This document shows, piece after piece, positions 12,801 to 23,520 of a stretch of DNA of 64,000 nucleotides; the stretch's first letter is position 1; every line of letters begins with the position of its first letter. This stretch comes from Reticulitermes speratus (lineage: Eukaryota > Arthropoda > Insecta > Blattodea > Rhinotermitidae), in NCBI GenBank assembly GCA_021186555.1, contig JAJKFL010000039.1:18828733-18892732 (forward strand), given 5' to 3'. Position numbers and translations under genes: made by a program. The notes below the pieces were generated by a model. It saw nothing but the letters and a program-made list of their open reading frames with translations. It was not told the DNA's origin and ran no database searches.

Positions 12801-15800
12801 ATGGCACGGCCTACATCCTGGACTTACTTAAAGCTGGAGAGTGAGGGCAGCATGTTCGTTCGAAATGCCAGGGACCTTTCGAAGACATGTAAGTAAAGCT
12901 ATATATTTCAATAGTAACATAACAAACACTTGGCCTTAAACAGCATGATAACTTATATACACTGAGCCATAGTAATGTGGCAATTCAAGCGTGATTAATG
13001 GCAGTAAAGAAATACACTGTAAGGTACCTCCTATTTAAGACACCAGCCTGCCTACAAACGAAGCGTTTTCATGCAGCGACACTTACCGGGTGATCAGCGT
13101 CCAACTCGGTGCCGTACATTAAGACTCGCTGGGCCCTGTCCAGGTCCGAAATCTTACGTGGGAACCACGGCATCTCGCCGAAGTCTGAAGAGAAAGAAGT
13201 ATGTTTTGGATATGACAAACAACACTCCATTTAAATAGAGAGCAACCGGATGTACAACACCCCCGGCAGAGAGAAGGCCCGAAGTACTGATCTGCAGCTA
13301 CGGCATCTGACTAGAAACAAACCCTGGGTACCAATAATTAACGCCCTTCAAAACGCTTTCCGCCACATACGCTTTCTAACAAATGGGTATGAAGCCGCAG
13401 ACAAATGTACAATTTCACTTGCCTCCACTCACTTTGCAAAGATTTTGCTCTTTTAACTACTTCCAATATGCAATCACATTCTCATCGGACTAGATACAAA
13501 AGCTGATAGTGTCCAATCAAATTACAGTGTGTTGTGTGTTCTCTAGTGTCTTAAGTGTGTTTAAATGTAGTGCCCCTGAAGATGATGCATTAAGGCCTCG
13601 AGACTTGTTGGGGTTTTTATAAAGGTGTTTGAATATTGGATTTTATCATTTGTGTGCGAGTTGTTTATCAATACATATCACTGTATATAAGTACGTACAC
13701 GGTATTGACAATGTTAAAGTTGAGGAATTTACTGGACCCCCGTGGTTCGATTTCTAGTAGTAATAAATTATGTTCCTCTTCGCCACCAAAACCAGAACAC
13801 ATTGAGCATCCATTAAACTTCTTATTTTCAGGGAGTACTGGTGGCTGTTACCTTCGGGGTGGGGGGAGGGTGGATGTGACTATCATCTCCCTTTGATGCT
13901 GAGCGGCGATAAATGACATTTACAGATTCATATTTTAAAAAGGTTTCTCGCACCATTTTACACGACTAGCCACAATCGTCTATAAACTATTACGATGAAA
14001 TCAACAGAGAAATCCGCATTTCTTGGAGTCCCGTATTGTAATTTTAAACTTCCCACAACAGTTTATTTAATATAGCCAACAGGAAATGATTTTCTTTGAA
14101 ATAAGCCCTACTATGCAGAAAATCACACTCCATGTGAGAGAAAGTGCTTCCTGTTTCTTGTGCTCCTAGCACAAAGTGTAGAAAATGGACATACCATTGA
14201 ATTTCGTTTCTCTCTGTCATTATGTTCCACCTCAGAAACTACATGAGTGGTTTAACCTTTTAAAGCCTAATGGTTACTGGATGCATCAACGGTTTTAACA
14301 TTAAAAAATTCTACATTCTGCCCACACTGTATTTATGTGTATTGTATTTATATTACAACAAACAGCGACTTTTGCCTTATATAACATAAGTTGAATTGTT
14401 TTTTTTAACCGAGATGATGTATTTACTGCGCGGTAAGAACTGGGTCTTTAAATGAAACAGTTTACGCTTCGTCTTTAAAGGGTTAAATTAAATATGGTGT
14501 TTGGGCCTACTCTACTCTAAAATTTGTCGAGGGAGTCTATGTTTGATTACCTACAAATTACGAATCTTAGTCTACTTTACATGAAGTGTAAATATAAACG
14601 TCCTCGAGGACGACTAACAGGCAAATAATTGGTCCACGATAACCATAACTTTCATTATGACACGCAAAACTGTTATATTAACAAGTTAGGAAAAGTACCC
14701 CTACGCATAATGTAACACGTCTGCCGCGCGTCTCTGTTTATTTAGTCCGTAAACACTAATACTGATGTCCTCTTACACATGGCGTAAAACAAAAACACCA
14801 GTAAATGCGGACGTTTCGAATGTGTACTTCCACCGTTTACGTAACACATGACGTCAGACACAATGTGGAATATAAATAAACAAGATTATAAAAGTATTTG
14901 ATATATCGCAGAATTAACAGTTGCTGTTTATGTCGAGATGATAGGTGGAGGCTCGTCGATGAACTGTGTTTCATTTTTCTCTACAACTTTTGTTCGGAAC
15001 AGTCTTCGTTCTGACAAATATTTAAACAGTAATGTTCTATATAAGATCAGACAGGCATGTACATGTTCATGTAGAGTGCCCCTTGAGTAATTCCGAGTTT
15101 TACTACGAAGTGTAACTTCTGACAAACCTTAGTGCAATTCCCCATTACCAAATATCATGATAATCCGTTTACTGATTTTCGAGTTGTCTCAAGCAAACAG
15201 ACGATCGGTAAGACGAAGGATTGGGAACTCGCCTAGAAAACTTCCGATATGTTGAGTAACATAAATAAACCAGAAAAAAATAATTTGAAGGGGCGCAATA
15301 AGATTCACACAGGCCTATCTGTAGTGCGATTTTCCTTGCCAAAAATAAAATTGTATCTGCAACAAATAAACACCAAGAAAGCTGCAATATGTAGAAAGCA
15401 AACACCGTCTTCTCAAAATAAATGTTGCACTCTTTTATTTAAGAACATATATGTATACTTCCCCGATAGGTCTAACGTACGACTTCAGTTGCTGAAAAAC
15501 CATGAACGGTCTAACACCTCATTGATATCCAACAGCAAATACGTCCAGACAAAGACGGCCAGTTCTTTTAAGTGAGACACTTTGTGGGTAACACATAAAG
15601 GGCTAAATTGCAGCATAACAGATTTGATGGAACTCACCGAAGCTTGCAGCAGCAGAGAGTGGTGTGGGTGGCAGAGGCGGCAAGTCAGCACCATCCTCGA
15701 AGTGTGCCAGGTTGATGGCTGACACCTCTCGCCGCAAGTGGCTCACCAGCTGTTCCATCCGCTTGTTGTCACACTGCACGTCTACCAGTATCTCGAACTC

Positions 15801-18800
15801 AGACTGCCGCCGGTTGGAGGGCCTGGACTCGATATGCAGCACATTTACTCCCAGGTCCTAGGGATAATAATAACAATTAAGTGAGCGGGGGATTTCAGCG
15901 ACGTCCTTCATTTCACGCCGTCTATCCGCTAGCAGAATGCACGGTCCTTAGTTTATGTGACAAACGTCGTGTGTCACTTCTTGTTGCCTACTTTCGCGCT
16001 GTCGCAAAGATGTAGTTACGTCAGTCTTCAGTCGCAATGGAGAACGCACTGGAACATCGCGTGTGTCTGTACAATACTTGCGCTGAATTCAGTTCCTACA
16101 GGAAGTGTCGTCGTAAATATACATCAAAGTTTATTAAATTGCGCCTCTTCCAATCAAGAAACACTCGTAATGTTTAGCGATGACGCTTGGTGTCGCCTCA
16201 GTGGATACGTGAGATCTCAGAACAGCAGGTACTAGTCCGCAGAAAATCCCGTGTTAATCCACGGAGTGCCATTACATGAAGTTAAAGTTGGTGTAGTCTA
16301 CTATGAGTGCAACTGAAATTGCTGGTGCTATTTTGTGAGACACTCAATTCACACCGGTACGTTGCACATATTCTTCCACCATTTTAATACCTGTCGGATT
16401 ACAAGATAAGCTGGGCCTTTTCCCAGCAAGGCAGCGCAAAAACTTCGGCGCGTTGTTTAGAGAGTCATTTTGGTGGCATTGACAAGCAGGTAATTGTGAC
16501 CAGCTCGGTAGCCAGATCTGCACCCTGCGTTTTTTTACTCGTAGGACATGTAAAGAGATAAAGTGGACAATAATAATGATCGCACTGAAGAAGATATGAA
16601 AGAAAGCATTCAGGTTGTAGTGTCTTCAGTTTCACCAGCAGAAATTCGACGTGCAATGAACATCGTGTTTCTTATGTTGTGTCTGCGGGCCGAAGACAAA
16701 CTTTCCAGCGCCTTCTTTATATATGTTGCGTAAAACCTAATACTAACTGCTATGACTGGACGCAAACCCACCAGCAGCATCCGTGGCGTAGATTTGGCCC
16801 CCGCAGACGCCGCGGCGCGGGCCCGCAAACGTACAGAATACTACACTTTGTTGTGGATTATTTCGGCCTGGATTCTGTTCTTCCGACAGAAGGCAGTAGG
16901 TCCCCGAGCAGCGTGTCTGCGTTACTGAGCTCCTCCTTTAAACGCGGCAGTAAAAACCTAACACTGACTGCAGTACATTAATTACAATGCGTGGACGACA
17001 TGCGGCAAATTGGAAGAGGAACGAGCGCTGCGCTGCCTGCCGACACGCTAAACGGCCCGTGAAGTGACAGGCAATATTTGTCAGATACAGCACGGACCCT
17101 TTACGACGGGATTCTGACCATTTCACGCGGTGATTCTCAATCTTGCGTTCCACGGACAATTTCGTCAAAAAAGCTGTCCCACCGCAGTAAGAATTAAAAA
17201 GCTCCTCTTTGGCAAGACTTTATTTTTAAAGAACCTGTGCCGTGTCGACAGGCAAATAGCCACTGACGTTTCGAAGGATCGTAATGCCTTCATCTTAAGG
17301 GTCAAACAAACACTCCTCTTGCACTGCTTGACCCCGAAGATAAAGATACGACGATCCTTCGAAAGGTGAGTAGGCTTAACATCTCAGAAGACTCGAATCT
17401 TCAGCAACACCGCTGTGAGATTTTGAAATCTCACAAGCGTATTTATACATACAATCATGTGCACACCACTTTTAATTGAAAGTGTTATTTTCGCCCTCTC
17501 AGTCGACCGATCAGGACCGAGTCACACCGGTAAAAACTGATTTTAACGCACTTCAACACTGTTTAAAAGATCATTGCTTTTTGAAAGGTTTCCAGGCCTT
17601 GCCCGTTTGTCCTCATGGTAAGAGCAGCATGTTTTAAGACTAAGATCAACCTGAATCTCATTTACACATCCATTTCTTATTGCGCAGTAAACACACTCCC
17701 TCTTCGCTATACTAAAGTTTTAATGCTGTATAGGAAAATAATCACCGTTTGTTCTGACAACAATACAAAAACACAAATTCACTCTCAGAGCAGAACATAG
17801 AATTTCTGAATGTTAAACGTGGTGGAAACTACTAGGTTTTAAAGGGTTACGAGTTACAGACCATCTGTGTGATTTGTACGGAAACTGTCTTAACAGGATT
17901 GGCATACACGCATACGTTTGCAGTTTGCTTGGACAAGTGACACTCTCAGATTTGTTTAACACAGACTCACTTTATCTTTGATTTCCACCTTTATCACGTT
18001 ACATAATAATAAAGAAGAATGCAAATGCACTCTTAGAATTCTGCATGCCTCGTTGGCTTTAATGATATTTTAGGACTAATATAAGTTAGAATTTTCAAAA
18101 CGAATAAAAAACACTGACAATGCATTTTATTGAGACATCGGTCTATGCTATTCTTTATATTGGATCGATCGGGCTACGATGATATTTCCGCAACAGTTTT
18201 AGTACAGAAATCGAATAGAAACTCTAATCCAAGTGTGTAGTGTAGTTAAGAAGATGAAACCTGCAGAAATAGAGACAGTTCTCCCCACAGTGAAATAAGT
18301 TTACGTAAATTTGCGAAGAAACATCTGAACATCTGAACATTACCTGGAAAACCTGAAGCGCGCGTGCCAACCCTCCAACCTGGTTCTTGAGGGAGAACAC
18401 CACGGAATTATGCGGGTCCTTGCCATCCTCAGAGACCTCGCAAGGTTTTGCAGACCTAGAAGATTGTGCACCCTGGATGGAGAAGAACAGTGAAGTTAGT
18501 AGAATGCTCGCCATGTCGAATCAGTTGGAGAATGTGCGCGTAGTAGAGCAGATCTGGCATTTTCACTTTATTACTGCGTCTATATTTTCAATAATTAGGA
18601 TTTACGAATTACTAAAAGCGAGCTTTTCACGTTGTCTTATAAACAGCGCGTAAAACCGAATGTTTGAAGCAAAAACACTTGTAAATTCGAGAATTTTAAA
18701 TATATCTTTCACTTTACCCACAACACACACACTTTGAGGCTAAAATTATGCAGAGTACAAACAAGACGCCGCTTAGGGTAGTGAATGAGACGGTATACCA

Positions 18801-21036
18801 AACAGTCCGGCCCATGTCATCTTCATTAATTTAAAGGATGTTATAAACGAAATAAGTATATGTGCCTATATTATTTTTTTGACCTTCGTATACACTAGTG
18901 AAATAAAAAATTTCTCAGGAACGTAAAATTTTGTCTCAGAAATATTTTTATATAAAACATAAAAATAAGTTACTAACTAAATATTAATTTACGCGTGCGC
19001 GGTGGGGGTTAGAATTAAATTCGTGTTCATGTACACAAGAGGTTTTGCTGTCACGTTATGACTCGCGGCCTTACACATTTTCGCCGTCACTAATTTATAC
19101 TTCCCAGAGACGTTTGCATACTTTGGCTTAGAACGCTTTAACAAAGCTTCTCGCAAATAGACTAATTACCGTTTGAAGTCTACAATGAACATAACAGACC
19201 GCACAAACACATATTTAAGCCGCAGTAAACTCGAAGACACATACTTGCCTGTTCGCATCTGCATTAGAACACTTGTTTGTTTCATTTATTTGCTCATAGC
19301 ATTAATATATCACGTGAAATACTATAAAATAAATTTTTAAAGTTACGTGAGTGTTTAGTACAAAACTAGGCTGTTTGGTCACCACAACACTACGACCTAC
19401 GATTTAGTCCTCCCCACATAACATATAAACTACCACACACGCTGCACCTATCTTTATAAAACTTAAGGGAACTCGACACATTTTTGCAAACACCATAATC
19501 TGTATTCTTTCCTCAGTTTGAAAGGCCAATTTTCTATTCTTCAGTTGATTTAGCGATGCTATCGGTGTCAAGACTAAATAGTGTCGTCGGTGATACAGGC
19601 ATGAATAACGAAGCATCGGTGAAATGACAACTGACATGGAACAACCGATGTACTTAGAGAAAAGCCTGTCTCAGGGCTACTCTGTCCACCACATAGCCTA
19701 CAAGAACTTCTCTCGGATCAAACGCTGGCCTCCACGGTGAGAAGGTGGCGACTAACCACCTGAGTCGCGGTACAGTCAGGTCTCATTCCCATACAAAGCT
19801 GACTACAGTTTACGAATAAAGCAAAATCTGTTACGCATTAAACAAGATTGCACATGGTGTAGTCCGTGACGCAGCACACAGGCTTTGCTTTCGAGATGTC
19901 ACATGTTGTCACGGCACACACATAAATAAAATCCTATTTACTCCATAAGACAAGCACATATTTCCTTAAGCCAATTTTCACGAACCGCACAAATGCTTAG
20001 CAACTTTATGTGTAGGTCACTTATACCGAATGTCATCCAAACAAGACAGTGCATTTTGGAAGTGCAGATACAAGTTCATTTACGCCCTTAAGTAAAGTGT
20101 GGCTTTTATTAAGACGATTTTCATTAAACTTACAGTGACTCAATAAATTCTTGTAGACATCCTCTGTATCGAATTTTATCCAAATCGGACGAAAATTGTA
20201 GACAATAAAGGAAAAATTTCCTTTCTCGTCCTTCAGTAAAGGATGGTTTTTACTGCACCAATTTTCATGAAACTAATAAATGCTCAATGGCATTACGTGC
20301 AGGATCTTCTGTGTCAAATTTAGCCGAAATCTGTCCATAAATATGGATTGTACGGTTACAAATCCATCTACGACCTTAAGTAAAATATAACTGTCGCTGA
20401 GCCGATTTTCAAGAAACTCACGCTTGTTCGAAAACGTTTTGTGAAGAGCTCCTACACTTAATTTCATGAAAACCGACAAAACGATTGGCCTGTGCTACTA
20501 AGTCAGAGACGGAAAGACCTACGTCCTGTCAATATAAAGCATATTTATTTCTTAAAAAAAGCAAAAAAGGCCCAACAAATAAATCATCATTTCACAAGAG
20601 AGACCGGAAAACTTTTTAGATTAGACTTGTTTCCATATATACTAACTAAATGGGAAAGCATCTCAAACGAAAAGTTGAGTTTTATTGGATAATAAAAAAA
20701 TCGAAAAGTTGAGTACTGAAGAATATGACATACTGTTCCCTAGGTAACAGCCGCCAAATACGTAGGTGGACAAAGCACCCCAATTTGTGTTAAGTTATGT
20801 GCTTTGCAATGTACGTATATATTCGGACAGTCACAAGGAATTTATCTTCCAAATCGTACGGGGGATAAAATATTTCTTAAATTCGTGTCTCTAGGGCACC
20901 GCAGTTCACTGGCAAGTCTCGAAGCCCATATACGCACCTGGGAGGGCGCAGACCTTGGCGGCCCATCTTTCAGGGCCCACTCCTCTCCAGTGCGGTACAG
21001 CCACAAGCCCAGAAGTCCTTTGCCGGAACCACTCAT
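3705..21036 (-). CDS. Trh: Tryptophan hydroxylase gene, 5' seven coding exons (3' part off the window)
   Basis: Tryptophan hydroxylase is a tetrahydrobiopterin- and iron-dependent cytosolic enzyme that converts tryptophan to 5-hydroxytryptophan, the first step of serotonin synthesis. Seven exons are seen: 20938-21036, 18344-18472, 15638-15857, 13087-13184, 12428-12495, 6966-7016 and 3705-3803. All have GT/AG borders and matching phases, and they read as 255 codons. Residues 57-125 form the ACT-like regulatory domain ([24 protein letters not shown]). The catalytic domain starts near residue 155 ([41 protein letters not shown]). The text matches tryptophan hydroxylases better than phenylalanine or tyrosine hydroxylases, notably SLKNQVGGL and YKYGQPIP. 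The His/His/Glu iron site and the C-terminal tetramerisation helix are expected left of position 1. The start is the ATG at 21036, in a good context (GCCATGAG). Neuronal paralogue is likely; the symbol is by family. Confidence 0.93.
3975..4150 (+). repeat. Dispersed repeat, unknown family (copy 1)
   Basis: Shares a run of about 120 bases with 16,780-16,905: a GC-rich block around CCGTGGCGCGGG, then cacagaata...tttggtgtgg...tttcgg.ctggattc. Two copies prove that it is interspersed; no coding or tRNA signature was seen. Confidence 0.6.
4205..4245 (+). repeat. SINE-5 tail fragment
   Basis: GCCACGACCGCCTCCTTCCA matches the 3' portion of the SINE-5 group (also at 11,028, 23,845 and 31,168). Confidence 0.45.
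5999..6499. mobile_element. Inverted-repeat element with hammerhead-like arms
   Basis: The left arm 5999-6075 and the reverse complement of 6423-6499 agree at roughly 93% over 77 bases, starting TCACAAATTACACACCAACG in both. The interior is AT-rich with no supported ORF. No convincing target duplication was seen, so the exact ends and class are open. The left arm runs into a hammerhead-like motif (6052-6094); the right arm keeps only its 3' half. Pseudo-LTR-like inverted ends of a Penelope-type element are one explanation. Confidence 0.65.
6052..6094 (-). ncRNA. Hammerhead-ribozyme-like motif 1
   Basis: On the minus strand: stem I CCCC (6091-6094) pairs GGGG (6052-6055). Between them are CTGAAGA (6084-6090), a hairpin (6068-6083), GAAAC (6063-6067), a four-base loop and GTA. 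This is the hammerhead core order CUGANGA / stem II / GAAA / stem III / UH with predicted cleavage after GTA. Stem II has one mismatch and an extra U follows the first core box, so activity is uncertain. Such motifs are known in Penelope-like elements and retrozymes. Confidence 0.6.
6966..7016 (-). CDS. Trh: Trh exon 6 (codons 206-221 plus splits)
   Basis: A 51-base exon reading [16 protein letters not shown], with the split tryptophan codon at its 3' end (ACATG/GTGAGT). It matches GQPIPRVEYTEEETKTW of TPH2. Acceptor TGTGTGCAG. Confidence 0.93.
7239..7505 (+). repeat. tRNA-derived SINE-1, copy 1
   Basis: The head GCCAGGATAGCCAAGTGGGT resembles a Pol III A box and GGGTTCGAACC is a B box 40 bases on. 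The body is shared with 60,790-61,048, and both end in GTGACCTTTAC repeats, here running into (TTTA)n. Confidence 0.85.
7883..8297. mobile_element. pogo/Tigger-like MITE, 415 bp
   Basis: Terminal inverted repeats CAGCAGGCCCTCGATTTAAA (left) and CAGTAGGCCCTCGATTTAAC (right, reverse complement), flanked by TA on both sides (7881-7882 and 8298-8299). CAG termini and a TA target duplication are typical of pogo/Tigger elements. No transposase is seen inside; a run of 14 C sits at 8255-8268. Confidence 0.85.
8767..8786. repeat. (TA)n microsatellite
   Basis: About ten TA dinucleotides in a row. Confidence 0.9.
9788..9978 (+). repeat. SINE-3, 5'-truncated copy
   Basis: Matches the body of the full copy at 33,401-33,684 from AGCCTCTAACAGAAATGAGT onward through the ...AGGCCTGTA end and a CTTTACCTT tail. 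It lacks the tRNA-like head. Confidence 0.8.
11025..11095 (+). repeat. SINE-5 tail fragment
   Basis: GGCCACGACCGCTTCCTTCC followed by aaatcctttactattcatcac matches 23,845-23,920; it is the 3' part of the SINE-5 group. Confidence 0.55.
12428..12495 (-). CDS. Trh: Trh exon 5 (codons 183-204 plus two bases)
   Basis: Reads [20 protein letters not shown] followed by YK, matching GFKDNVYRKRRKYF in vertebrate tryptophan hydroxylase. Acceptor TTTTCTGCAG, donor AAATA/GTAAGT in phase 2. The split tyrosine codon is completed by the first base of exon 6. Confidence 0.94.
12550..12811 (-). repeat. tRNA-derived SINE-4, copy 1
   Basis: The minus strand starts GGCCGTGCCATTGCTCAGGC (A-box region) with B box GGGTTCGATCCC, then a shared body. 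The 3' end on that strand is at 12,550. TCCTGGA occurs just outside both ends and may be the target duplication. It sits between Trh exons 4 and 5. Confidence 0.88.
13087..13184 (-). CDS. Trh: Trh exon 4, start of catalytic domain (codons 150-182)
   Basis: Reads [20 protein letters not shown] followed by [13 protein letters not shown], the hallmark entry to the aromatic amino acid hydroxylase catalytic domain. Acceptor TCTCTTCAG, donor CCCG/GTAAGT. The first aspartate codon is split with exon 3; the 3' border is phase 0. Confidence 0.95.
13185..15637. other. Trh intron 3
   Basis: Holds hammerhead-like motif 3 (13,571-13,613) and a G-rich tract at 13,856-13,873. No other feature is supported. 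Confidence 0.55.
13571..13613 (+). ncRNA. Hammerhead-ribozyme-like motif 3 (decayed)
   Basis: CCC/GGG closing stem, CTGAAGA (13576-13582), a hairpin segment, a GAAAC-like box and GTT before GGGG (13610-13613). Same architecture as motif 1; the core is partly decayed, so it is probably inactive. Confidence 0.45.
15638..15857 (-). CDS. Trh: Trh exon 3, rest of ACT domain and linker (codons 77-149)
   Basis: Starts [20 protein letters not shown] and ends in a proline- and alanine-rich linker ([17 protein letters not shown]). Acceptor CCCTAG, donor TTCG/GTGAGT in phase 1. The linker joins the regulatory and catalytic domains and is longer in proline than in the vertebrate enzymes I recall. Confidence 0.93.
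16780..16905 (+). repeat. Dispersed repeat, unknown family (copy 2)
   Basis: Second copy of the repeat at 3,975-4,150, same orientation. It includes CCGCGGCGCGGG and tttcggcctggattctgttc. It lies in Trh intron 2. Confidence 0.6.
17258..17305 (-). ncRNA. Hammerhead-ribozyme-like motif 5
   Basis: On the minus strand a CTGANGA-like box (17293-17299), a stem GAAGG/CCTTC of five pairs, then GAAAC (17268-17272) and GTC. The stem I partner is not convincing. It is an inverted partner of the motif at 17,328-17,366. Confidence 0.4.
17328..17366 (+). ncRNA. Hammerhead-ribozyme-like motif 6 (decayed)
   Basis: TTGACCCCGAAGATAAAG...ACGATCCTTCGAAA is an inverted, diverged copy of the motif at 17,258-17,305, about 25 bases away. 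Its core is less complete. Confidence 0.3.
18344..18472 (-). CDS. Trh: Trh exon 2, start of ACT regulatory domain (codons 34-76)
   Basis: The acceptor follows a pyrimidine tract (CTTCTCCATCCAG) and the donor is CAG/GTAATG; both borders are phase 0. Residues 56-76 carry [20 protein letters not shown], the first strand and helix of the ACT-like fold that is shared by aromatic amino acid hydroxylases. Confidence 0.93.
19676..19777 (-). repeat. SINE-4, truncated old copy
   Basis: The tRNA-like head region (CGACTAACCACCTGAGTCGC on the plus strand) and the CTCTGTCCACCACA body segment match SINE-4; the rest is lost. Confidence 0.65.
19963..20480. repeat. Degenerate tandem repeat, period 143-144 bp
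   Basis: ATTTTCA.(g/t)AAAC recurs at 19974, 20117, 20261 and 20405, and C(T/C)T(A/C)AGTAAA recurs at the matching distance in each unit. About 3.6 units, well diverged. The unit differs in sequence from the repeat at 1,290-2,030 but has the same length. Confidence 0.75.
20938..21036 (-). CDS. Trh: Trh exon 1 (codons 1-33)
   Basis: Encodes [20 protein letters not shown] and 13 further residues, then ends at a textbook donor (CAG/GTGCGT), phase 0. No known domain; a variable N-terminal tail ahead of the ACT domain is normal for this family. An earlier non-coding exon is possible and cannot be excluded. Confidence 0.8.
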
Positions 21037-21132
21037 GGCTATCTGTTGCTTCTGCTACTGTAGTGACGCTCTGCTTGCACAGACGCCCGTAATAAACTAG
21101 CGCAGCGACGCTCCGCGCCGTTCAGCACTTCC

Positions 21133-21161
21133 ATTGGCTGCATAACTTGCAGCCCCATTGG
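21133..21161 (-). promoter_or_regulatory. Two CCAAT boxes upstream of the Trh start codon
   Basis: ATTGG occurs at 21133-21137 and 21157-21161, each within CCATTGGCT, giving two CCAAT boxes on the Trh strand 97 and 121 bases upstream of the start codon. The spacing of 24 bases and near-identical flanks are seen directly. A promoter role is inference; no clear TATA box was found. Confidence 0.4.
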
Positions 21162-22429
21162 CTAGTCACCACACTTCATACGTTTTAACTTTTCCTACTA
21201 AATCGTACTCTTTCTTCTCCTCACCATCTTGCGTCTTCTCCGCCCACACTTCTGCCTCGCAGTTCTTGTAGGACAACTGCTTACCCTAGGACTAATTCTC
21301 AGATTATCTGACGTCATCCTGGTTATGTATCTCGGTACTAACGACGGCTATCCCGACATATTTTACGTGTCCGTACGGACATGACGGACAACCATAAACG
21401 GTGTAATCGATGCTGGACATTTATGCTCTTACAGAATGCATTTAACCGTGTATAACACAACGGTTATTGCCATACTTAACATTCGAGGTACACTTATCTT
21501 CATATACAGAAACCTCTTAGGCCCAACTGCTTGCGTTTGAATATGAAAAGTGTCCGGATTTTGACATTGGACTGAAATTTATTATTCCGAGTGCTGGACT
21601 GCTCCGAAACATGCCCCAATTCCAGGTTAATCAATATGAACACGCGAAAAATCGTCGAGAACTATTTCATTTTTTGTTTAACATGTCATGCTTTTCGGAC
21701 TAAGTTCGGTAATGGAGTGCAATGCATTTTCCACCGGTATGGGTATAAGTCCGACAGTGGACGTGAAACTGCGACAGCTGTATTCTTTCTGGTGCTCTGT
21801 TCATGAACTAGGCTATTTATGATAACTTACTGCGAAGTATTTCCCGCCTTCATCTCGGCGTGTCTATTTCTTTCTATAGGCACCAAACTTTTCTGCGATT
21901 AAAGAAACTAGAATCACAATTCTGAATTTTTACATATATTTTTCGGATGCTACGGGTTTCAATTTAAACAAATCATAAAATTTACACAAAACAATATCAA
22001 ATCTGGTGCTTTGGTCCCCTGTGTGGCATAAAAAAATCACTTTTCTGTAATATCTCTTGAAGTGTAAAATTTACGGGAAAATGTACTCGCACTAAAATGT
22101 GTGTGTAATCTTCTCTACATGGTCCGTTCGAAATAACTTCGTTCTAACAAATATCAGCAAGTTGCACTCAAAACGCCCAGAATAGCATGAACGTTTTCAT
22201 ATAAAGTTTCAGTTCTTATTAACGGACTTAAAGTAAAATTGGAATGTTTCAATATAAAATTACACAAAACGCTGAACAGCTGTTCTAAGGTTGTTACATG
22301 ACGAAACTAACAAACATATGTTTGCAAATTTGCGCTGCGAACCCGCCACAATGCAACAGTTTTGTGTTTTGTTTTTAAGCGTCTATTTAAGGACGCTGCT
22401 AGTTGCAGCATCCGCGACAGAGAAATGAG

Positions 22430-22605
22430 ATATGAGTATGACGCATTGGTGGAATAATCCTGCTAGGGGCAAAATCGAGGTATTCGGATAAAAGCATGTG
22501 CCATTGCCACAATGTCCACCACAGGTCCCACATGGACTTGCCTGGTATCAGACTCGAGCCACCGGTGTGAGGCCGGCGTCTAACTGCCTGAGCCATGTCA
22601 AGGCC
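22430..22605 (-). repeat. SINE-4, copy
   Basis: Shares TGTCCACCACAGGTCCCACATGG, in pieces, and the tRNA-like head (gaggccggcgtctaactgcc on the plus strand) with the copies at 12,550 and 41,901. The B-box region is diverged. Confidence 0.75.
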
Positions 22606-23487
22606 TGAAGGTTGATGTCAGTAATACTCGATAAGGTATAGGTGCAGAGTAGCAATGGTGTACGTCCTGAACATTAGAAGCCCTAGAAAGTGTCTCGGTA
22701 TGTCATGAGAAGTGTCGAAGTGTTGAATCATTCATTTGTGGATGGCAAGAGCACAGTCTATCATTGTTATTCACTTTCTGATCGCACACAAATTCTTTAT
22801 AACGGGAACAAATTGGAAAGACATAATCCAATTTTGAGCCGACTACTGAAGTTGTGGTCACTTAGATCTGTGTTTGGGTTAAGTACGCTGTTTCATATTC
22901 AGACGATATATAAAGATGAATTAAATGGGCAAATGATCATGACTTTTCAATAAAGAATCATATGGTATTAGGCAGACACAGCCTAATTGACAATAGTATC
23001 GCTCTACTCGCTCGGAGTGCCCGAGTAAAACCGATAAACGCCCACCCTCCTCTTCTACATAGAGGGTAACTCGGCCCAGATGCAAACCGAGTGCTTCCTA
23101 GCGAATGCAAGTCCAGAGGATTATCAGTACACCACTACCAAAAACCCTTAAGTCTATGGTCTTCGGAAACAATATTGGACCATTCTTATAGTCAGAGAGT
23201 TTGCCGCAGTCGTCGGGTGAGCATACAAGCAGCTGGCGGAGGGATGTGGGTAATTATTTGTACTAGCCTGTGGCGTCACAACCAAGTACACGCAGACTCT
23301 TGCTTAAAAATTAAGTTTCCTGCAAAATTTGATAAAAAAATCTTCTCCAATCTGTGTTACGTTGTTGGAAGGTATCTAACTTTTTTAACCCTCTATGTGG
23401 CAGTGGTGACTATGTGTACCGTTTCAATACTAAATGTTTCGGTCAGATACATCGTTATTAATGTAATGCACAAATATGTAACACTAC

Positions 23488-23520
23488 GCATTTCAGTACG
23501 GCCGTACCATTATCAGGCAT
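23488..23520 (-). ncRNA. Hammerhead-like motif 8 (decayed)
   Basis: The minus strand reads a CTGATGA-like box (23510-23516), a palindromic GTAC/GTAC hairpin, a GAAAC-like box and GTA. The core is decayed. Recognisable mainly by comparison with the other copies. Confidence 0.3.

Larger units (their letters stand above)
15858..18343. other. Trh intron 2
   Basis: Contains the dispersed repeat copy at 16,780-16,905 and a head-to-head pair of hammerhead-like motifs at 17,258-17,366. Otherwise nothing supported. Confidence 0.55.
18473..20937. other. Trh intron 1
   Basis: Holds a truncated SINE-4 (19,676-19,777) and a degenerate tandem repeat (19,963-20,480). No further feature was seen. Confidence 0.55.
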
